Positions 33,664-44,075 are shown, counted from the first letter of the stretch. The stretch: 64,000 nucleotides of DNA from Treponema sp. (GCA_017940005.1 JAGAZO010000020.1:186001-250000); one strand, 5' to 3'. The notes: generated by a model not told the origin, from the sequence alone. Numbers and translations: made by a program.

Positions 33664-36318
33664 ATGTCAATAGATTATCATTCGCTTCCCGTATATGAAC
33701 AAAAGCAGCGGATACTCGACACGCTCTTACGCAATCAAGTTGTCGTTGTGCAAAGCCCTACCGGCAGCGGAAAAACAACGCAGCTTCCCGTCATACTGTA
33801 CGAGGCAGGCTACGCGTCTTCAGGAATCATCGCGGTAACGCAGCCGCGCCGCATTGCAGCGCTTTCCGTAAGCGAATTCATCTCAAAGCAGCTCGGCACG
33901 ACATATCCCGGTCTTGTGGGATACAAAATGCGCTTTGAAGACAAAACTGACGCAACGACAAAAATCAAGATAATGACTGACGGCATTTTGCTGCAAGAGA
34001 TGAAGCTCGACCCGTGGATGTCAAAATACTCGGTCATCATGGTAGACGAAGCGCATGAGCGCAGTCTGAACATAGACTTTGTGCTCGGGCTTCTCAAGCG
34101 CATTTTAGCTGAACGCAACGACTTCAAAGTGATAATCTCGTCCGCCACAATGAACGCAGAATCTTTTTCTTCGTATTTTGATGACTGCCCCATAGTCACC
34201 ATAGACACAATTACATTTCCTGTAACGCTCGTGTACGACCCGCCGCCCATTGCGACAAGCACTGCCTCTGATGCGGCAAGCGACGCGCTCTTAACAAAAA
34301 TCGAAGACACAGTGCAGCGCGTGCTCGACAACAGAATTGACGGCGGCATGTTGATTTTTTTGCCAGGAGAAAAAATTATCAAGGATTGCCTGCATCGGCT
34401 TGACCACGCGCCATTTGCACGAAAAATACACACGCTGCCGCTCTACGGACGGCTTCCTAAAGAAGAGCAGGAGCGCGTGTTTGAAAACGCGCCGTTCGGA
34501 AAGAAAAAAATAATAATTTCTACGAACATCGCCGAAACGTCCGTGACAATAAGCGACATCACTACAGTAATCGATTCGGGGCTTGCCAAACTCAATTTCT
34601 ATAACCCGCACACATATACGTCGAGCTTGAATGAAACGGCAGTTTCAAAAGCGTCGTGCAACCAGCGCAAAGGGCGGGCGGGAAGAACATGCGAGGGCAC
34701 CTGCTACCGCTTGTACAGCCGCAAAGATTTTGAGACGCGCCAAATGTACACGACTGAAGAAATCTACCGCACCGACTTAAGCGAGGTTGTGCTGCGCATG
34801 GCGGAGCTTGGCATTACGCACTTTTATGACTTTGATTTTATCTCTCCGCCCGGCCGCGAGGGAATCGCAGGAGCGGTAGACACGCTTTTGCTGCTCAAAG
34901 CGATTACAAAAGACAACGAGCTTTCTGCAATCGGAAAACTTATGGCAGAATTTCCGCTTGAGCCGCGTGTCAGCAGAATAATCGTCGAGGCGATTATGAA
35001 ATATCCTGATGTGCTCGAAGAAGCGCTCATCGCAGCTTCATTCCTTTCCGCAAACTCGCCGTTCGTGCTCCCGCCTGGCGAAGAGATGGAAGCGCGGCGT
35101 GCACACCACTCGTTCCGCGATGTTCACGGAGACTTTGTTTCCTACTTGCACCTGTTCCGCGCGTATCAAGGCGCGTCGAACAAAGAGCGATTTTGCAAAA
35201 CGCGCTACTTGGATGAGCGCGTCATGGCAGAAATTGAAAACATAGACGTGCAGCTTACACAGATTGTCACCGACATGCAGATTCCCGTCACTGGCGGCGG
35301 CTCAATGAGCGACTACCTTTGCTGCATTGCAAGCGGCATGATTCAGTTTGTGTGCGTACGCGACGGCAGAGACAACTACCGCACGCTTACAACAGAGCAC
35401 ATATGCATTCATCCGGGAAGCAACATGTTTAGGAGCGACCCGCTGTACATTGTTGCAGGAGAAATCGTGCGAACGTCGCGCATGTTTGCCATGAGCGTTT
35501 CGCCGCTCACGCGGACGCTGCTTGACGCGATAGACGAAACCTTGCGGCAAAAGCTTGAAAAAAAGCGGAGCAAACGCGGCGATGCAGATACGGCGCAAGC
35601 ACGGAAAAACGACCGAACCGCAGAAAATCGCGCGGGAGCGGCGAGCAGCAAACGCAGCGAAAAATCACAACACGGCACGCGGAGCGAAACACATAACGCA
35701 CGGGGTGACAGCGCGTATGAATCACAGCAAGGAGCGGCAAAAAAACATGCGCGGGCAGCTGTAACCGGCGAGCACATTTTGTTCGGAGGGCAAACGTTCG
35801 AACTCAAAAAAATCAAGGGCAAAAAAACAGCACTGCTTCCGTTTGAGCTTTTTATGCAAGCAGTCAAAGCAGAAAGCCTCGTCAATCAAATAGGCGGGTT
35901 ACGCGGAAAAATCATGTTTCAAAATGGGCACACGCTGCTCGACGGCGAAAAGCTTGAGGTAATCATAAAGCTTGCAAAGATGATTCCGCTTGCTCCCGTC
36001 AGCGAAAACACCGTTGCAAAAAAACTCAACATTTCGCTTGCTGACGAAAACGCTTCTACACAGCTTGCCGCCGCGCTCGATACTGTGCTGCGCGTCACTG
36101 TTGCAAAGCAAAAGAGCAAAGAGTACGGATTCGTGTGTCTCTTTACAGACGGCAACGGCACGTACTGGTTCAAAGTGTCGCGCGGCTTTATGACGGCATT
36201 GAACGAAAGCCTCTCGTCGCTCGAAACGCTTATAGACGACGCGAACGCAGACTTCACCGACGAGCAAAAAGAAAAGGTGAACAGCGTATACCGCACGCTT
36301 CACGCGCTGTACGAGTGA
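33664..36318 (+). CDS. hrpA: DEAH-box ATP-dependent RNA helicase HrpA-like
   Basis: An 884-residue superfamily 2 helicase. Start ATG 33664 (MSIDYHSLPV) is chosen because the -10 box ends 6 nt before it; an in-frame ATG at 33646 has a weak AGGA. Walker A SPTGSGKTT is at 31-39 and VDEAHERS near 126. Motif VI is QRKGRAGRTCEGTCYRLYS. Winged-helix, ratchet and OB-fold regions follow. A Lys/Arg/Ala-rich, probably disordered insert of about 70 residues (near 624-695) precedes the last 200 residues, which are not typical E. coli HrpA. HrpA resolves stalled ribosomes or mRNA structure. It converges on the HEAT gene. Confidence 0.92.
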   Translation: MSIDYHSLPVYEQKQRILDTLLRNQVVVVQSPTGSGKTTQLPVILYEAGYASSGIIAVTQPRRIAALSVSEFISKQLGTTYPGLVGYKMRFEDKTDATTKIKIMTDGILLQEMKLDPWMSKYSVIMVDEAHERSLNIDFVLGLLKRILAERNDFKVIISSATMNAESFSSYFDDCPIVTIDTITFPVTLVYDPPPIATSTASDAASDALLTKIEDTVQRVLDNRIDGGMLIFLPGEKIIKDCLHRLDHAPFARKIHTLPLYGRLPKEEQERVFENAPFGKKKIIISTNIAETSVTISDITTVIDSGLAKLNFYNPHTYTSSLNETAVSKASCNQRKGRAGRTCEGTCYRLYSRKDFETRQMYTTEEIYRTDLSEVVLRMAELGITHFYDFDFISPPGREGIAGAVDTLLLLKAITKDNELSAIGKLMAEFPLEPRVSRIIVEAIMKYPDVLEEALIAASFLSANSPFVLPPGEEMEARRAHHSFRDVHGDFVSYLHLFRAYQGASNKERFCKTRYLDERVMAEIENIDVQLTQIVTDMQIPVTGGGSMSDYLCCIASGMIQFVCVRDGRDNYRTLTTEHICIHPGSNMFRSDPLYIVAGEIVRTSRMFAMSVSPLTRTLLDAIDETLRQKLEKKRSKRGDADTAQARKNDRTAENRAGAASSKRSEKSQHGTRSETHNARGDSAYESQQGAAKKHARAAVTGEHILFGGQTFELKKIKGKKTALLPFELFMQAVKAESLVNQIGGLRGKIMFQNGHTLLDGEKLEVIIKLAKMIPLAPVSENTVAKKLNISLADENASTQLAAALDTVLRVTVAKQKSKEYGFVCLFTDGNGTYWFKVSRGFMTALNESLSSLETLIDDANADFTDEQKEKVNSVYRTLHALYE

Positions 36319-36330
36319 GCGACATGCGCT

Positions 36331-37800
36331 CTACTTTGTGCCGTTCGCCTCGTCGTCTTCCATGCCGAGAATTTTCCGCGCGCGCGTCTGATTTACGCCT
36401 GCCTTTTTGTCTGCGGCAAGCGACTGCACCGTACTCGTCACGCCGCCGTACCTGCCCTTTTTGTATATGTCAAGCCCAAGACTCACTGTGGCAACATCTT
36501 TTGAAGAGAGAAAACTGCGGCACACAGCTTCGTACGAAGGCTTTCCATATTTTGCAAGCTCCTTGCCAATTGCATAGCGCAGCGGCTTGTGCAAATCGTC
36601 TTTGAGCGTCTCCTGAGCAAGCGCAAGAATTTGCGCCTCGCCTGCATTGTTTGCAATGAGCGCTTTTACCGCCTCCGCTTTTGTCGCGTCGCCCGCTTTT
36701 TTATCTTCCAAAATTGAGATGAGATAGTCAATGCCGTTTTTTGTGCCAAGCACCGCAATCGCATCGTAGCACGCATTCTTAACAACTTTTTCTTTGTCAT
36801 TCTTGGCGCGGTAAATCAGATACGGAGACGCTTCAGTCATGTTGAGCTTTTTCACTGCCGCAATAGATTCAAGGCGCACTTTGTAATGCTCGTCGCGGAT
36901 TCCCTGCATAATCACTTCTTTTGCTTCCGCGCTTTCCGGATAATTTGCCAATCCCTTGATGACGTACTGGCGAAAATTCGGGTCGCCCGCTTCGTACAAC
37001 TCTACGAGTATGGGAATCGACTCCTGCTTTTTCATGTTGCCGATTGCCTCTGCCGCATACATTCTGATAAACGTATTCTCGTCCTCATTCTGCGCAATGG
37101 ACGAAAGCTTTTCCCACGTTTCAACTGCACCAAGTTTTCCGAGCACTCGTGCAAGTGCCTGACGCTGCGGTGTTGTCAAATCATCGCGTTCAATAAAATC
37201 TGCAAGGTACAACGCTTCGGGCGCGCCGCCAATCTCGCCGAGCGTCGTAAGCGCACCTTCAAAATATTTTGTGTCGTCCAATTCAAGCAGCCGTATGACA
37301 GCGGGAATTGCAGGCTTGCAGCGCACGTCTGAAACATATCTAAACACGAGCGAGACAGTGCTGTCTTTTGTGTCGTATGGGTCGTTCAATATGTCCACAG
37401 CGTAATCTTCAAGACACGGGTCTTTGAAGTGCGCAAAATATTCAAACACTTTTTCACGCACAGAAGGCGTTTTTGTTTTTTGAAACACATCGTATATTTC
37501 ATCTACAAAGCGCGGGTCGTCATTTTTAATAAATTTATTGATAAGCTCAATGATTTCAGGAGACACGCCGTACTGCAACGTGTCGCGGTACTCCTGTACA
37601 GCATCTTTGCCCTCGTCATTGAGCGCAGCTTCCTCGCTTTTTTCCCTGTCTGGCGCACGCGGTCGCTTTGCAGGAGGCACGTCCGCAAATCCTGCTACTG
37701 CCTTTTGCACGCTGTGCTCCTGTACAAGAGCGCTGTCGTCTGCTTCCTGACAAAACACAGGCAACACACAAAACATGAGCGCCAACAAAATGAATTTCAT
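36331..37800 (-). CDS. Exported HEAT-repeat protein
   Basis: A 489-residue protein. Start ATG 37800 with GGAGG at 37809-37813; longer readings lack a ribosome site. The signal peptide is FILLALMFCVLPVFCQ. After a charged linker come about ten HEAT/PBS-lyase-type repeats (for example ALTTLGEIGGAPEALYLADF; AAEAIGNMKKQESIPILVEL; LESIAAVKKLNMTEASPYLI). It is a periplasmic scaffold with unknown partner. It is convergent with hrpA with only 12 nt between. The stretch 37801-37908 to tgt shows no strong promoter. Confidence 0.85.
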   Translation of the reverse strand: MKFILLALMFCVLPVFCQEADDSALVQEHSVQKAVAGFADVPPAKRPRAPDREKSEEAALNDEGKDAVQEYRDTLQYGVSPEIIELINKFIKNDDPRFVDEIYDVFQKTKTPSVREKVFEYFAHFKDPCLEDYAVDILNDPYDTKDSTVSLVFRYVSDVRCKPAIPAVIRLLELDDTKYFEGALTTLGEIGGAPEALYLADFIERDDLTTPQRQALARVLGKLGAVETWEKLSSIAQNEDENTFIRMYAAEAIGNMKKQESIPILVELYEAGDPNFRQYVIKGLANYPESAEAKEVIMQGIRDEHYKVRLESIAAVKKLNMTEASPYLIYRAKNDKEKVVKNACYDAIAVLGTKNGIDYLISILEDKKAGDATKAEAVKALIANNAGEAQILALAQETLKDDLHKPLRYAIGKELAKYGKPSYEAVCRSFLSSKDVATVSLGLDIYKKGRYGGVTSTVQSLAADKKAGVNQTRARKILGMEDDEANGTK

Positions 37801-37908
37801 ACGAGCACCTCCAAGACGGCAGAAATGCGCAACGAGCGCGCACGGCAAAAAAAACACATGCCCATAGCCCAACACAGCCGTTTACAATGAACGCCCCTTG
37901 CATTTTGA

Positions 37909-39042
37909 TTATCGGACATTTCCTGCAGTAAATCGCGCAAGAAAATCACGTTTATATTTTAAAAACCTGTCTTCTTCGATTGCGTTACGCACGTTGGCAA
38001 TCATGCTGTGCAGAAAATACAGATTATGATATGACGAAAGCATCGCGCTTAAAATCTCCTGCTCCTTAAAAAGATGGCGCAAATATGCGCGCGAATACGT
38101 GCGGCACACGTTGCAGTCGCACTCGCTGTCAATCGGTGAAAAGTCGCGCGCAAAACGCTCCTGCTTTATTGAAAGCATGCCGTCATGTGTAAAGTATGAG
38201 CCGTTTCGCGCATTGCGCGTAGGGAGCACGCAATCGAACATGTCAACGCCGTTTGCAACTGCTTCAAGAATGTATTCGGGCGTGCCGATTCCCATGACGT
38301 ACTTGGGCTTTGATTCCGGTAAAAACTGCATCGTGTACTGTAAAAAATGCGCGAACTGCTCTGACGGCTCGCCTACTGAAAGCCCGCCTATTGCGATGCC
38401 CGCAGTCTCAAGCGATGAGACAAACTGTGCGCTTTCTTTTCGCAAATCCTCAAAAAAATTGCCCTGCACTATCGGAAAAAGAAATCCGCCATAACCACGC
38501 GCCCGTTCTTGCTTCCATGCATCAAGCGCACGACGCGCCCACGCCGTTGTAACTGCAAGCGCGTTTTGCGCTTCCGCCCGTTCCACGCCCCAGCCTGTGC
38601 ACACGTCAAGCTGCATCTGTATGTCACTGTTGAATTGTGCTTGCGTTTTGACGACGTTTTCGGGCGTGAACAAGTGACGCGAGCCATCTATGTGGCTTTG
38701 AAACGCGACGCCTTCCTCACTGATTTTTCGGAGCTTTGCAAGCGAAAATACCTGGAAGCCGCCCGAATCAGTAAGAAAATTTTTTTGCCATGTTGAAAAT
38801 CCGTGCAAACCGCCCGCTTCCTGTATTAAATCTGCGCCAGGACGCAAAAAAAGGTGATACGTGTTTGCAAGGATTATTTCAAAGCCTATTTCTTCAAGCG
38901 CGTCTTTTGACACAGCCTTGACAGTTGCGCTTGTGCCTACAGGCATGAACACTGGCGTGCGCACAGCACCGTGAGGCAGTTGCAGCATTCCCGTGCGAGC
39001 AGAGCCATCCGCACTCTTATGAATAATTGAAAATATGTTCAT
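37909..39042 (-). CDS. tgt: Queuine tRNA-ribosyltransferase
   Basis: Exchanges guanine-34 for preQ1 in the GUN anticodons of tRNA-Asp, -Asn, -His and -Tyr. It has 377 residues, normal length. Catalytic Asp residues lie in NFLTDSGGFQVF and FDCVLPTRNARNG. The zinc site is CDCNVCRTYSRAYLRH plus a downstream His. Start ATG 39042 with AAGGA about 9 nt upstream. Confidence 0.97.
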   Translation of the reverse strand: MNIFSIIHKSADGSARTGMLQLPHGAVRTPVFMPVGTSATVKAVSKDALEEIGFEIILANTYHLFLRPGADLIQEAGGLHGFSTWQKNFLTDSGGFQVFSLAKLRKISEEGVAFQSHIDGSRHLFTPENVVKTQAQFNSDIQMQLDVCTGWGVERAEAQNALAVTTAWARRALDAWKQERARGYGGFLFPIVQGNFFEDLRKESAQFVSSLETAGIAIGGLSVGEPSEQFAHFLQYTMQFLPESKPKYVMGIGTPEYILEAVANGVDMFDCVLPTRNARNGSYFTHDGMLSIKQERFARDFSPIDSECDCNVCRTYSRAYLRHLFKEQEILSAMLSSYHNLYFLHSMIANVRNAIEEDRFLKYKRDFLARFTAGNVR

Positions 39043-39058
39043 ATGCTCATATCCTTAT

Positions 39059-39088
39059 ATTATAACGATGCAGTGCAGCACCATGCAA
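39059..39088 (-). promoter_or_regulatory. Promoter of tgt
   Basis: Minus strand: TTGCAT (39088-39083), 18 nt, perfect TATAAT (39064-39059); short leader with AAGGA. Confidence 0.55.
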
Positions 39089-39177
39089 CGAGCAGCAACA
39101 GCACTTGCACATACAGCATAACTGCTCAACACACTATAACAATGTCATAGCGTTATACAAATTTTTACAGCAACGCA

Positions 39178-40254
39178 TCATGTCCTCGTAAAACGTAAAA
39201 GCACAATGCTTATCACCACGAATAAAAATACCGGAAACCACGCTCCTGAAAATGCGGAGATATAACCGAACTTTGCAAGCAGCATAGTCACCATCTGCGT
39301 CACATAAAAAGCGACTGCCGCCCCAATCGAAAGCGCAAGACTTATGAGCATGACATTTTTCGTCGCGTGACCAGAAAGCCCAATAGACAAAAACACGACA
39401 ATGAACACAATGAACGGAAACGAAAACTTCTTGTAATACAGCGAGAGCGCCTCGTTATACGGCAAGCCTGTTCGCTTCAAATGCTCAATGTATTCCTTTG
39501 CTTCTCCCGCAGTTACTTCTTCAACAGAGAGCACGTTGTTGCGGAACGTTTCAGGCGGCTCTGTAAGACGATTGATAAAATCATGCAAAACGGCACCCAT
39601 CACTATTTTTTCATCTCGCGGCGCATACTGCGTTGCATTTTGCAGCCGCCAATGCCCTGCAGTTTCGTCCCATAACGCTGTATCTGCATGAATCACTGCT
39701 CCAAGCGTTTTGTCGTCATTTCTGAACACCAAGTACACATCGTAGAGTCGCTTCTGCGCATTGTCATACACGCTCGCTTTATATATAATGTTTCCGCCTT
39801 CTGCAAGAATGACGAGGCTATTATTGTCAAGCGTTTGCTGCTGATTCAACAGCTCATTTTGTAATTCCTGCTTTCTCGCATATGTGTTGACCGCAAGCTT
39901 GTCATCGAGAAAAAAAAGTCCAAAACTCATAAAAAATGCAAGGACAAGCAGCGGCACCGTAAAACGAAAAAGCGAAACACCAGAAGCAAAAACAGCCGTC
40001 AGCTCATTGTGTGCGTAAAGCGCGCTCAACGTATACGATGTGGCAAACAGTATGCCGAGCGGAATTGCATACCAAAATGTCTTCGGCGTATACAGCAGCA
40101 TTATGCGGAACACTTCCGATGCAGGAACTTGATTTTGTATATAGCGCCATAAGTTCATGAGCAAATCGACAAGATTAAGCACAACAGCCGAAAGAATGAT
40201 TGCGCCAAACAATATGGGAAAAAATTGTTTGTATAAATACTTTACGAGTATCAT
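39178..40254 (-). CDS. lptG: LPS-type export permease LptG (YjgQ family)
   Basis: A 358-residue inner-membrane subunit of the lipopolysaccharide transporter family, with two N-terminal and four C-terminal helices around a periplasmic beta-jellyroll domain. Start ATG 40254 overlaps the upstream stop (ATGA). It begins MILVKYLYKQFFPILFGAI; the second half has FSFPFIVFIVVFLSIGLSG. Many treponemes lack LPS, so the pair may export another lipid or glycolipid; this is inference. The assignment LptG versus LptF is by order and is not firm. Confidence 0.85.
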   Translation of the reverse strand: MILVKYLYKQFFPILFGAIILSAVVLNLVDLLMNLWRYIQNQVPASEVFRIMLLYTPKTFWYAIPLGILFATSYTLSALYAHNELTAVFASGVSLFRFTVPLLVLAFFMSFGLFFLDDKLAVNTYARKQELQNELLNQQQTLDNNSLVILAEGGNIIYKASVYDNAQKRLYDVYLVFRNDDKTLGAVIHADTALWDETAGHWRLQNATQYAPRDEKIVMGAVLHDFINRLTEPPETFRNNVLSVEEVTAGEAKEYIEHLKRTGLPYNEALSLYYKKFSFPFIVFIVVFLSIGLSGHATKNVMLISLALSIGAAVAFYVTQMVTMLLAKFGYISAFSGAWFPVFLFVVISIVLLRFTRT

Positions 40255-41456
40255 TGTTTTTTTAAGCCAAAGTAAAACAGAATTCCCGCTCCGCCTATGA
40301 CAAAGTTTGGAATCCACATGCTCCAAAAACCGTTAAAGCCGTTTCTGCTTGAAGCGTATTGCCCTAAAATCATCATAGCCCAGTAGAAAAAACTGATGAT
40401 AATGCCGACTATCATTCCGATTGTCTGACCGTTTTGTCTGCCGAACATGAGCGCGAGCGGAAGTGCAAGCAGCGCAAAGAAGAACGAACCGAACGGCAAT
40501 GAAAACTTTTTGTTGTATTCAAGCGTATAGATGTTGAGCGTGTATTCGTCAGTATTCGCATTGCGACGCATTTGACGAACAGCTTTACCTAAATCGTATG
40601 CAGTCATTTCGCGCGGGCTTACGCCTGTACCGCCACCGAAAAACGATGATTCAAAAATATTGAGCGTTACTTTTTCCGACTCAAGCACATCGTAATTTGT
40701 GCTGTTGTTTTTATCGAGTATCAGTACGAGCGCGTCAGTCATATTCATCTGCATGAGCACGCCTTCTCTGCGCGCGCTTATCAATTCAGATGCTCCTGCA
40801 ACAATAAAGCGCATGTGATTGCTGTCGCCTTGATCAATCAAAACTAAATCAGATACTAAATTTTTTTCGACATCGCCTATGACAAGCGTCGCATCGTTCA
40901 GCCGCTTTATTGAATGCGCTTCAAGCTCAACAGCAGGATTTGACGAAAGTATTTCGCGGTACAGATTATTGTATTTGATTGTGCCGAGCGGCAAAAGATA
41001 GTCGTTCACAAAAAATGAAACGCCTGAAATGACAACGCCGAGCAGCAACACTGGCTTCAGGATATGCATGTAGCTGAACCCCGACGCGCGGAAAATAATT
41101 ATCTCGTTGTCGCTCATAAAGCGACCAAGACACATGAGGAAGCCCACGAGCGTTGCAAACGGAGCCGACTGCGCAATGATGAACGGCAAACTATACGTCA
41201 TAAGGCGCACGACATCCCACACGGGAGCGCCCTGCCGCAAAATGCGCTCTGCTACGAGCAAAATTTGATTGACAAAAAAAATCGTGAAAAAAAACAAAAA
41301 CAGTATGCCAAAATATAAAAGCAGCTCGCGAACAATGTACTGGTTGAGCACATGCGTGCTGAGCTTTTCACGACGGGAGCGCACACTGTTGGCAATGCTG
41401 AAAACGCGCTTGCATGCAGCAGCAACCGCGCGATTTTTCAAAACAACATTTTTCAT
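40251..41456 (-). CDS. lptF: LPS-type export permease LptF (YjgP family)
   Basis: A 401-residue partner of the next gene, same YjgP/YjgQ fold: VLNQYIVRELLLYFGILFLF at the N-terminus, jellyroll domain in the middle, and four C-terminal helices including SLPFGSFFFALLALPLALMFG. Start ATG 41456 with GAGGG 7 nt upstream. The 42 N-terminal residues before the membrane part are basic and unusual. It is 34 nt downstream of dut in the same direction. Confidence 0.85.
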   Translation of the reverse strand: MKNVVLKNRAVAAACKRVFSIANSVRSRREKLSTHVLNQYIVRELLLYFGILFLFFFTIFFVNQILLVAERILRQGAPVWDVVRLMTYSLPFIIAQSAPFATLVGFLMCLGRFMSDNEIIIFRASGFSYMHILKPVLLLGVVISGVSFFVNDYLLPLGTIKYNNLYREILSSNPAVELEAHSIKRLNDATLVIGDVEKNLVSDLVLIDQGDSNHMRFIVAGASELISARREGVLMQMNMTDALVLILDKNNSTNYDVLESEKVTLNIFESSFFGGGTGVSPREMTAYDLGKAVRQMRRNANTDEYTLNIYTLEYNKKFSLPFGSFFFALLALPLALMFGRQNGQTIGMIVGIIISFFYWAMMILGQYASSRNGFNGFWSMWIPNFVIGGAGILFYFGLKKQ

Positions 41457-41490
41457 GCAACGCCCTCGATTGCATCAAATGGCATCTGGC

Positions 41491-41937
41491 TCATGCGTTT
41501 ACTCCGGTAGAGCCAAAGCCGTTCGCACCGCGCGCCGTTGCATCGAGAAAATCTGCCGTGACAAATTGCGCGTGCATGACGGGCGCAACGACAAGCTGCG
41601 CTATACGGTCGCCATTATTGATTACAAACGGCGCATCTCCCAAGTTGATGAGAATGATTTTTATTTCGCCGCGGTAGTCGCTGTCGATGGTGCCGGGCGC
41701 ATTCAAAATAGCGATGCCGCTTTTTGCGGCAAGTCCCGAACGCGCACGCACCTGCACTTCAAATCCTGCAGGGATTGCAAAAGAAAGCCCTGTGGAAATG
41801 AGCGCATGTTTTCCTGGCTCAAGGACGACAGGAGCGGAAAGGAACGCGCAGACATCGGCACCTGCAGCGCCATCTGTTTTATAGACGGGAAGCTGCGCAC
41901 CTTCCTGCGCCGTGCACTGTATGACAAGCTGCTGCAT
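41491..41937 (-). CDS. dut: dUTP diphosphatase
   Basis: Trimeric dUTPase (148 residues) that hydrolyses dUTP to dUMP, keeping uracil out of DNA and feeding thymidylate synthesis. All five motifs are present: [38 protein letters not shown] and the C-terminal [10 protein letters not shown]. Start ATG 41937 with AGGAT upstream, 38 nt after pnp. Confidence 0.97.
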   Translation of the reverse strand: MQQLVIQCTAQEGAQLPVYKTDGAAGADVCAFLSAPVVLEPGKHALISTGLSFAIPAGFEVQVRARSGLAAKSGIAILNAPGTIDSDYRGEIKIILINLGDAPFVINNGDRIAQLVVAPVMHAQFVTADFLDATARGANGFGSTGVNA

Positions 41938-41975
41938 TGCACTGAATCCTTATTGCAAAATCGGGCGCCAGCGCG

Positions 41976-44075
41976 TTATTTTTTTGCCTGCTCATCGAGC
42001 GCGTCAATGTACGAAAGATTGAGCCGCCCCATCTTGTCTACTTCAAGCAGCTTTACAGGAATCTGCTGCCCTTCTTTGAGCACGTCGGTGACTTTTTCAA
42101 CGCGGCCGTGCGAAAGCTTTGAGATATGGCAAAGCCCTTCTTTACCCGGGAGGATTTCAATGAACGCGCCAAAATCCATAATGCGCTTAACAGTGCCATT
42201 GTAAATCGTGCCAGTCTCCGGGTCGTCTGTAATGCCGCGCACCGCTTTTTTAGCAGCTTCGGCGGAAGCTCCCGTCTGACCGTAGATAGTCACCGTGCCA
42301 TCTTCATCCGCATTGATAGTGACGTGGTATTCTGAGCACAGCGCTTTGATAATCTTACCGCCGGGACCGATGAGCGCACCGATTTTATCGACAGGGATTT
42401 TCATTGAAAGGATTTTCGGCGCGTATTCGCTGACCGCTTGCGGCTTGTCTATGCATTTTTCCATAATGGACAAAATGTGCAGCCGTCCCGCTTTTGCCTG
42501 CGCAAGCGCTTCTTTCATAATGTCCATTGAAACGCCGGCGATTTTTATGTCCATCTGAAAACCGGTAATGCCGTCTCTTGTGCCCGCAACTTTGAAATCC
42601 ATGTCGCCGAGATGGTCTTCTTCACCGAGTATATCTGAAAGGATTTTATACTTCTCGTATTTTGGTCCGTCAGTGATTAAGCCCATCGCAACACCGGCGA
42701 CCATCTTTTTAAGCGGCACGCCTGCTGCAAGCATTGAAAGGCAGCCGCCGCATGTTGACGCTTGCGACGATGAGCCATTCGACTCGTAAATCTCTGAAAC
42801 GACACGCACCGTATACGGAAACTCTTCCCTGCTCGGCACCATAGGCGCAAGCGAGCGGCGCGCAAGATTTCCGTGACCGATTTCGCGGCGGCCTGTTGAA
42901 AGCCTGCCCACTTCGCCCACAGAATACGGCGGAAAGTTGTAGTGCAGAATAAAGTGCTCGCTCGTCTTCCCCTCGATGTCGTCGTATTCCTGCTCGTCGA
43001 GCTGCGTGCCGAGCGTTGTCACTGCGAGCGACTGCGTTTCGCCACGTGTAAAAAGCGCAGAGCCGTGCGGGCGCGGCAGCACATTTATCTCGCACGTAAT
43101 CGGACGGATTTCGTCGCACTTGCGGCCGTCAATGCGCACGCCGTCGTCGAGGATAGACGCGCGCAGCAGCTTGTACTGTATGTCGTCAATGAGCGCATTG
43201 AACAGCTTGAGCTGCATTTCATCTTCAAGCTGTTCAGCATATTTTTCTGCAAGCTGCTTTTTCACGTCTTTGACTGCCGCGCTCCGCGCCATTTTGCCGT
43301 CGCGGAAACATGCGTCTTTCATGAGCGGCGTCGCTTCAGCTTCAATCTGTTCGGCATTTGCAAGCGTTACGTCAAGCGGCGCGAGTGGCAGTTTTTCCTT
43401 GCCGCACTGCTTTTGCAACTCGTTTTGCAAACTGCACATCTCCGAGATAAAATGCTGCGCCTTTTCAAGCGCACCGAGCATGACATCTTCGGACGCTTCG
43501 TTCGCGCCGCCTTCCACCATAGTGAAGCCTTCTGCAGTACCCGCTACGACTATCTCAAGCTGCGCTTTTTCAATCTGCGCAAATGTTGGATTGATAATGT
43601 ATTCGCCATCAAGATATGCAACACGGCACGCTGCAACCGGTCCGTGAAACGGAATGTCCGAAATCGTTACTGCAGCAGATGCCGCCACCACTGCGAGCAC
43701 ATCTGGCGTGTGAATGCCGTCAGCAGAAACGCATGTGGGCACAATCTGAATCTCTCGTCCGAATGACATCTCAAAAAGCGGACGCATAGGGCGGTCAATG
43801 AGGCGCGACACGAGAATCTCTTTATCTTTGGGGCGCCCTTCACGCTTTACAAATCCGCCGGGAATTTTGCCTGCGGCATAAAACTTTTCGTTGTAATCTA
43901 CTGTGACAGGAACATAATCCATGCCTTCGACAACATTGTTCGAAGCGCATACTGTCGCAATGACGACAGTGCCGCCCCACTGGGCAAACACGCAACCGTT
44001 CGCCTGCTTTCCAATTCTTCCTGTCTCTAAAATAAGGTCAGCGTCTCCTACTTTTGCTGTTACTCTTTGTACCAT
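41976..44075 (-). CDS. pnp: Polynucleotide phosphorylase
   Basis: Phosphorolytic 3'-5' exoribonuclease, 699 residues, normal length. Two RNase PH domains are joined by a helical linker; ALFTRGETQSLAVTTLG and the FNFPPYSVGEVGR-like stretch mark the second. A KH domain (IGALIGPGGKIIKALCSEY) and an S1 domain (YNGTVKRIMDFGAFIEI) end the protein. ATG 44075 with AGAAGGA. It is downstream of rpsO, the common bacterial order. Confidence 0.98.
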   Translation of the reverse strand: MVQRVTAKVGDADLILETGRIGKQANGCVFAQWGGTVVIATVCASNNVVEGMDYVPVTVDYNEKFYAAGKIPGGFVKREGRPKDKEILVSRLIDRPMRPLFEMSFGREIQIVPTCVSADGIHTPDVLAVVAASAAVTISDIPFHGPVAACRVAYLDGEYIINPTFAQIEKAQLEIVVAGTAEGFTMVEGGANEASEDVMLGALEKAQHFISEMCSLQNELQKQCGKEKLPLAPLDVTLANAEQIEAEATPLMKDACFRDGKMARSAAVKDVKKQLAEKYAEQLEDEMQLKLFNALIDDIQYKLLRASILDDGVRIDGRKCDEIRPITCEINVLPRPHGSALFTRGETQSLAVTTLGTQLDEQEYDDIEGKTSEHFILHYNFPPYSVGEVGRLSTGRREIGHGNLARRSLAPMVPSREEFPYTVRVVSEIYESNGSSSQASTCGGCLSMLAAGVPLKKMVAGVAMGLITDGPKYEKYKILSDILGEEDHLGDMDFKVAGTRDGITGFQMDIKIAGVSMDIMKEALAQAKAGRLHILSIMEKCIDKPQAVSEYAPKILSMKIPVDKIGALIGPGGKIIKALCSEYHVTINADEDGTVTIYGQTGASAEAAKKAVRGITDDPETGTIYNGTVKRIMDFGAFIEILPGKEGLCHISKLSHGRVEKVTDVLKEGQQIPVKLLEVDKMGRLNLSYIDALDEQAKK

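Noticed and set aside
41269-42204. Plus-strand ORF of 311 codons across lptF, dut and pnp
   Set aside because: It crosses three convincing minus-strand genes and has antisense-type composition.
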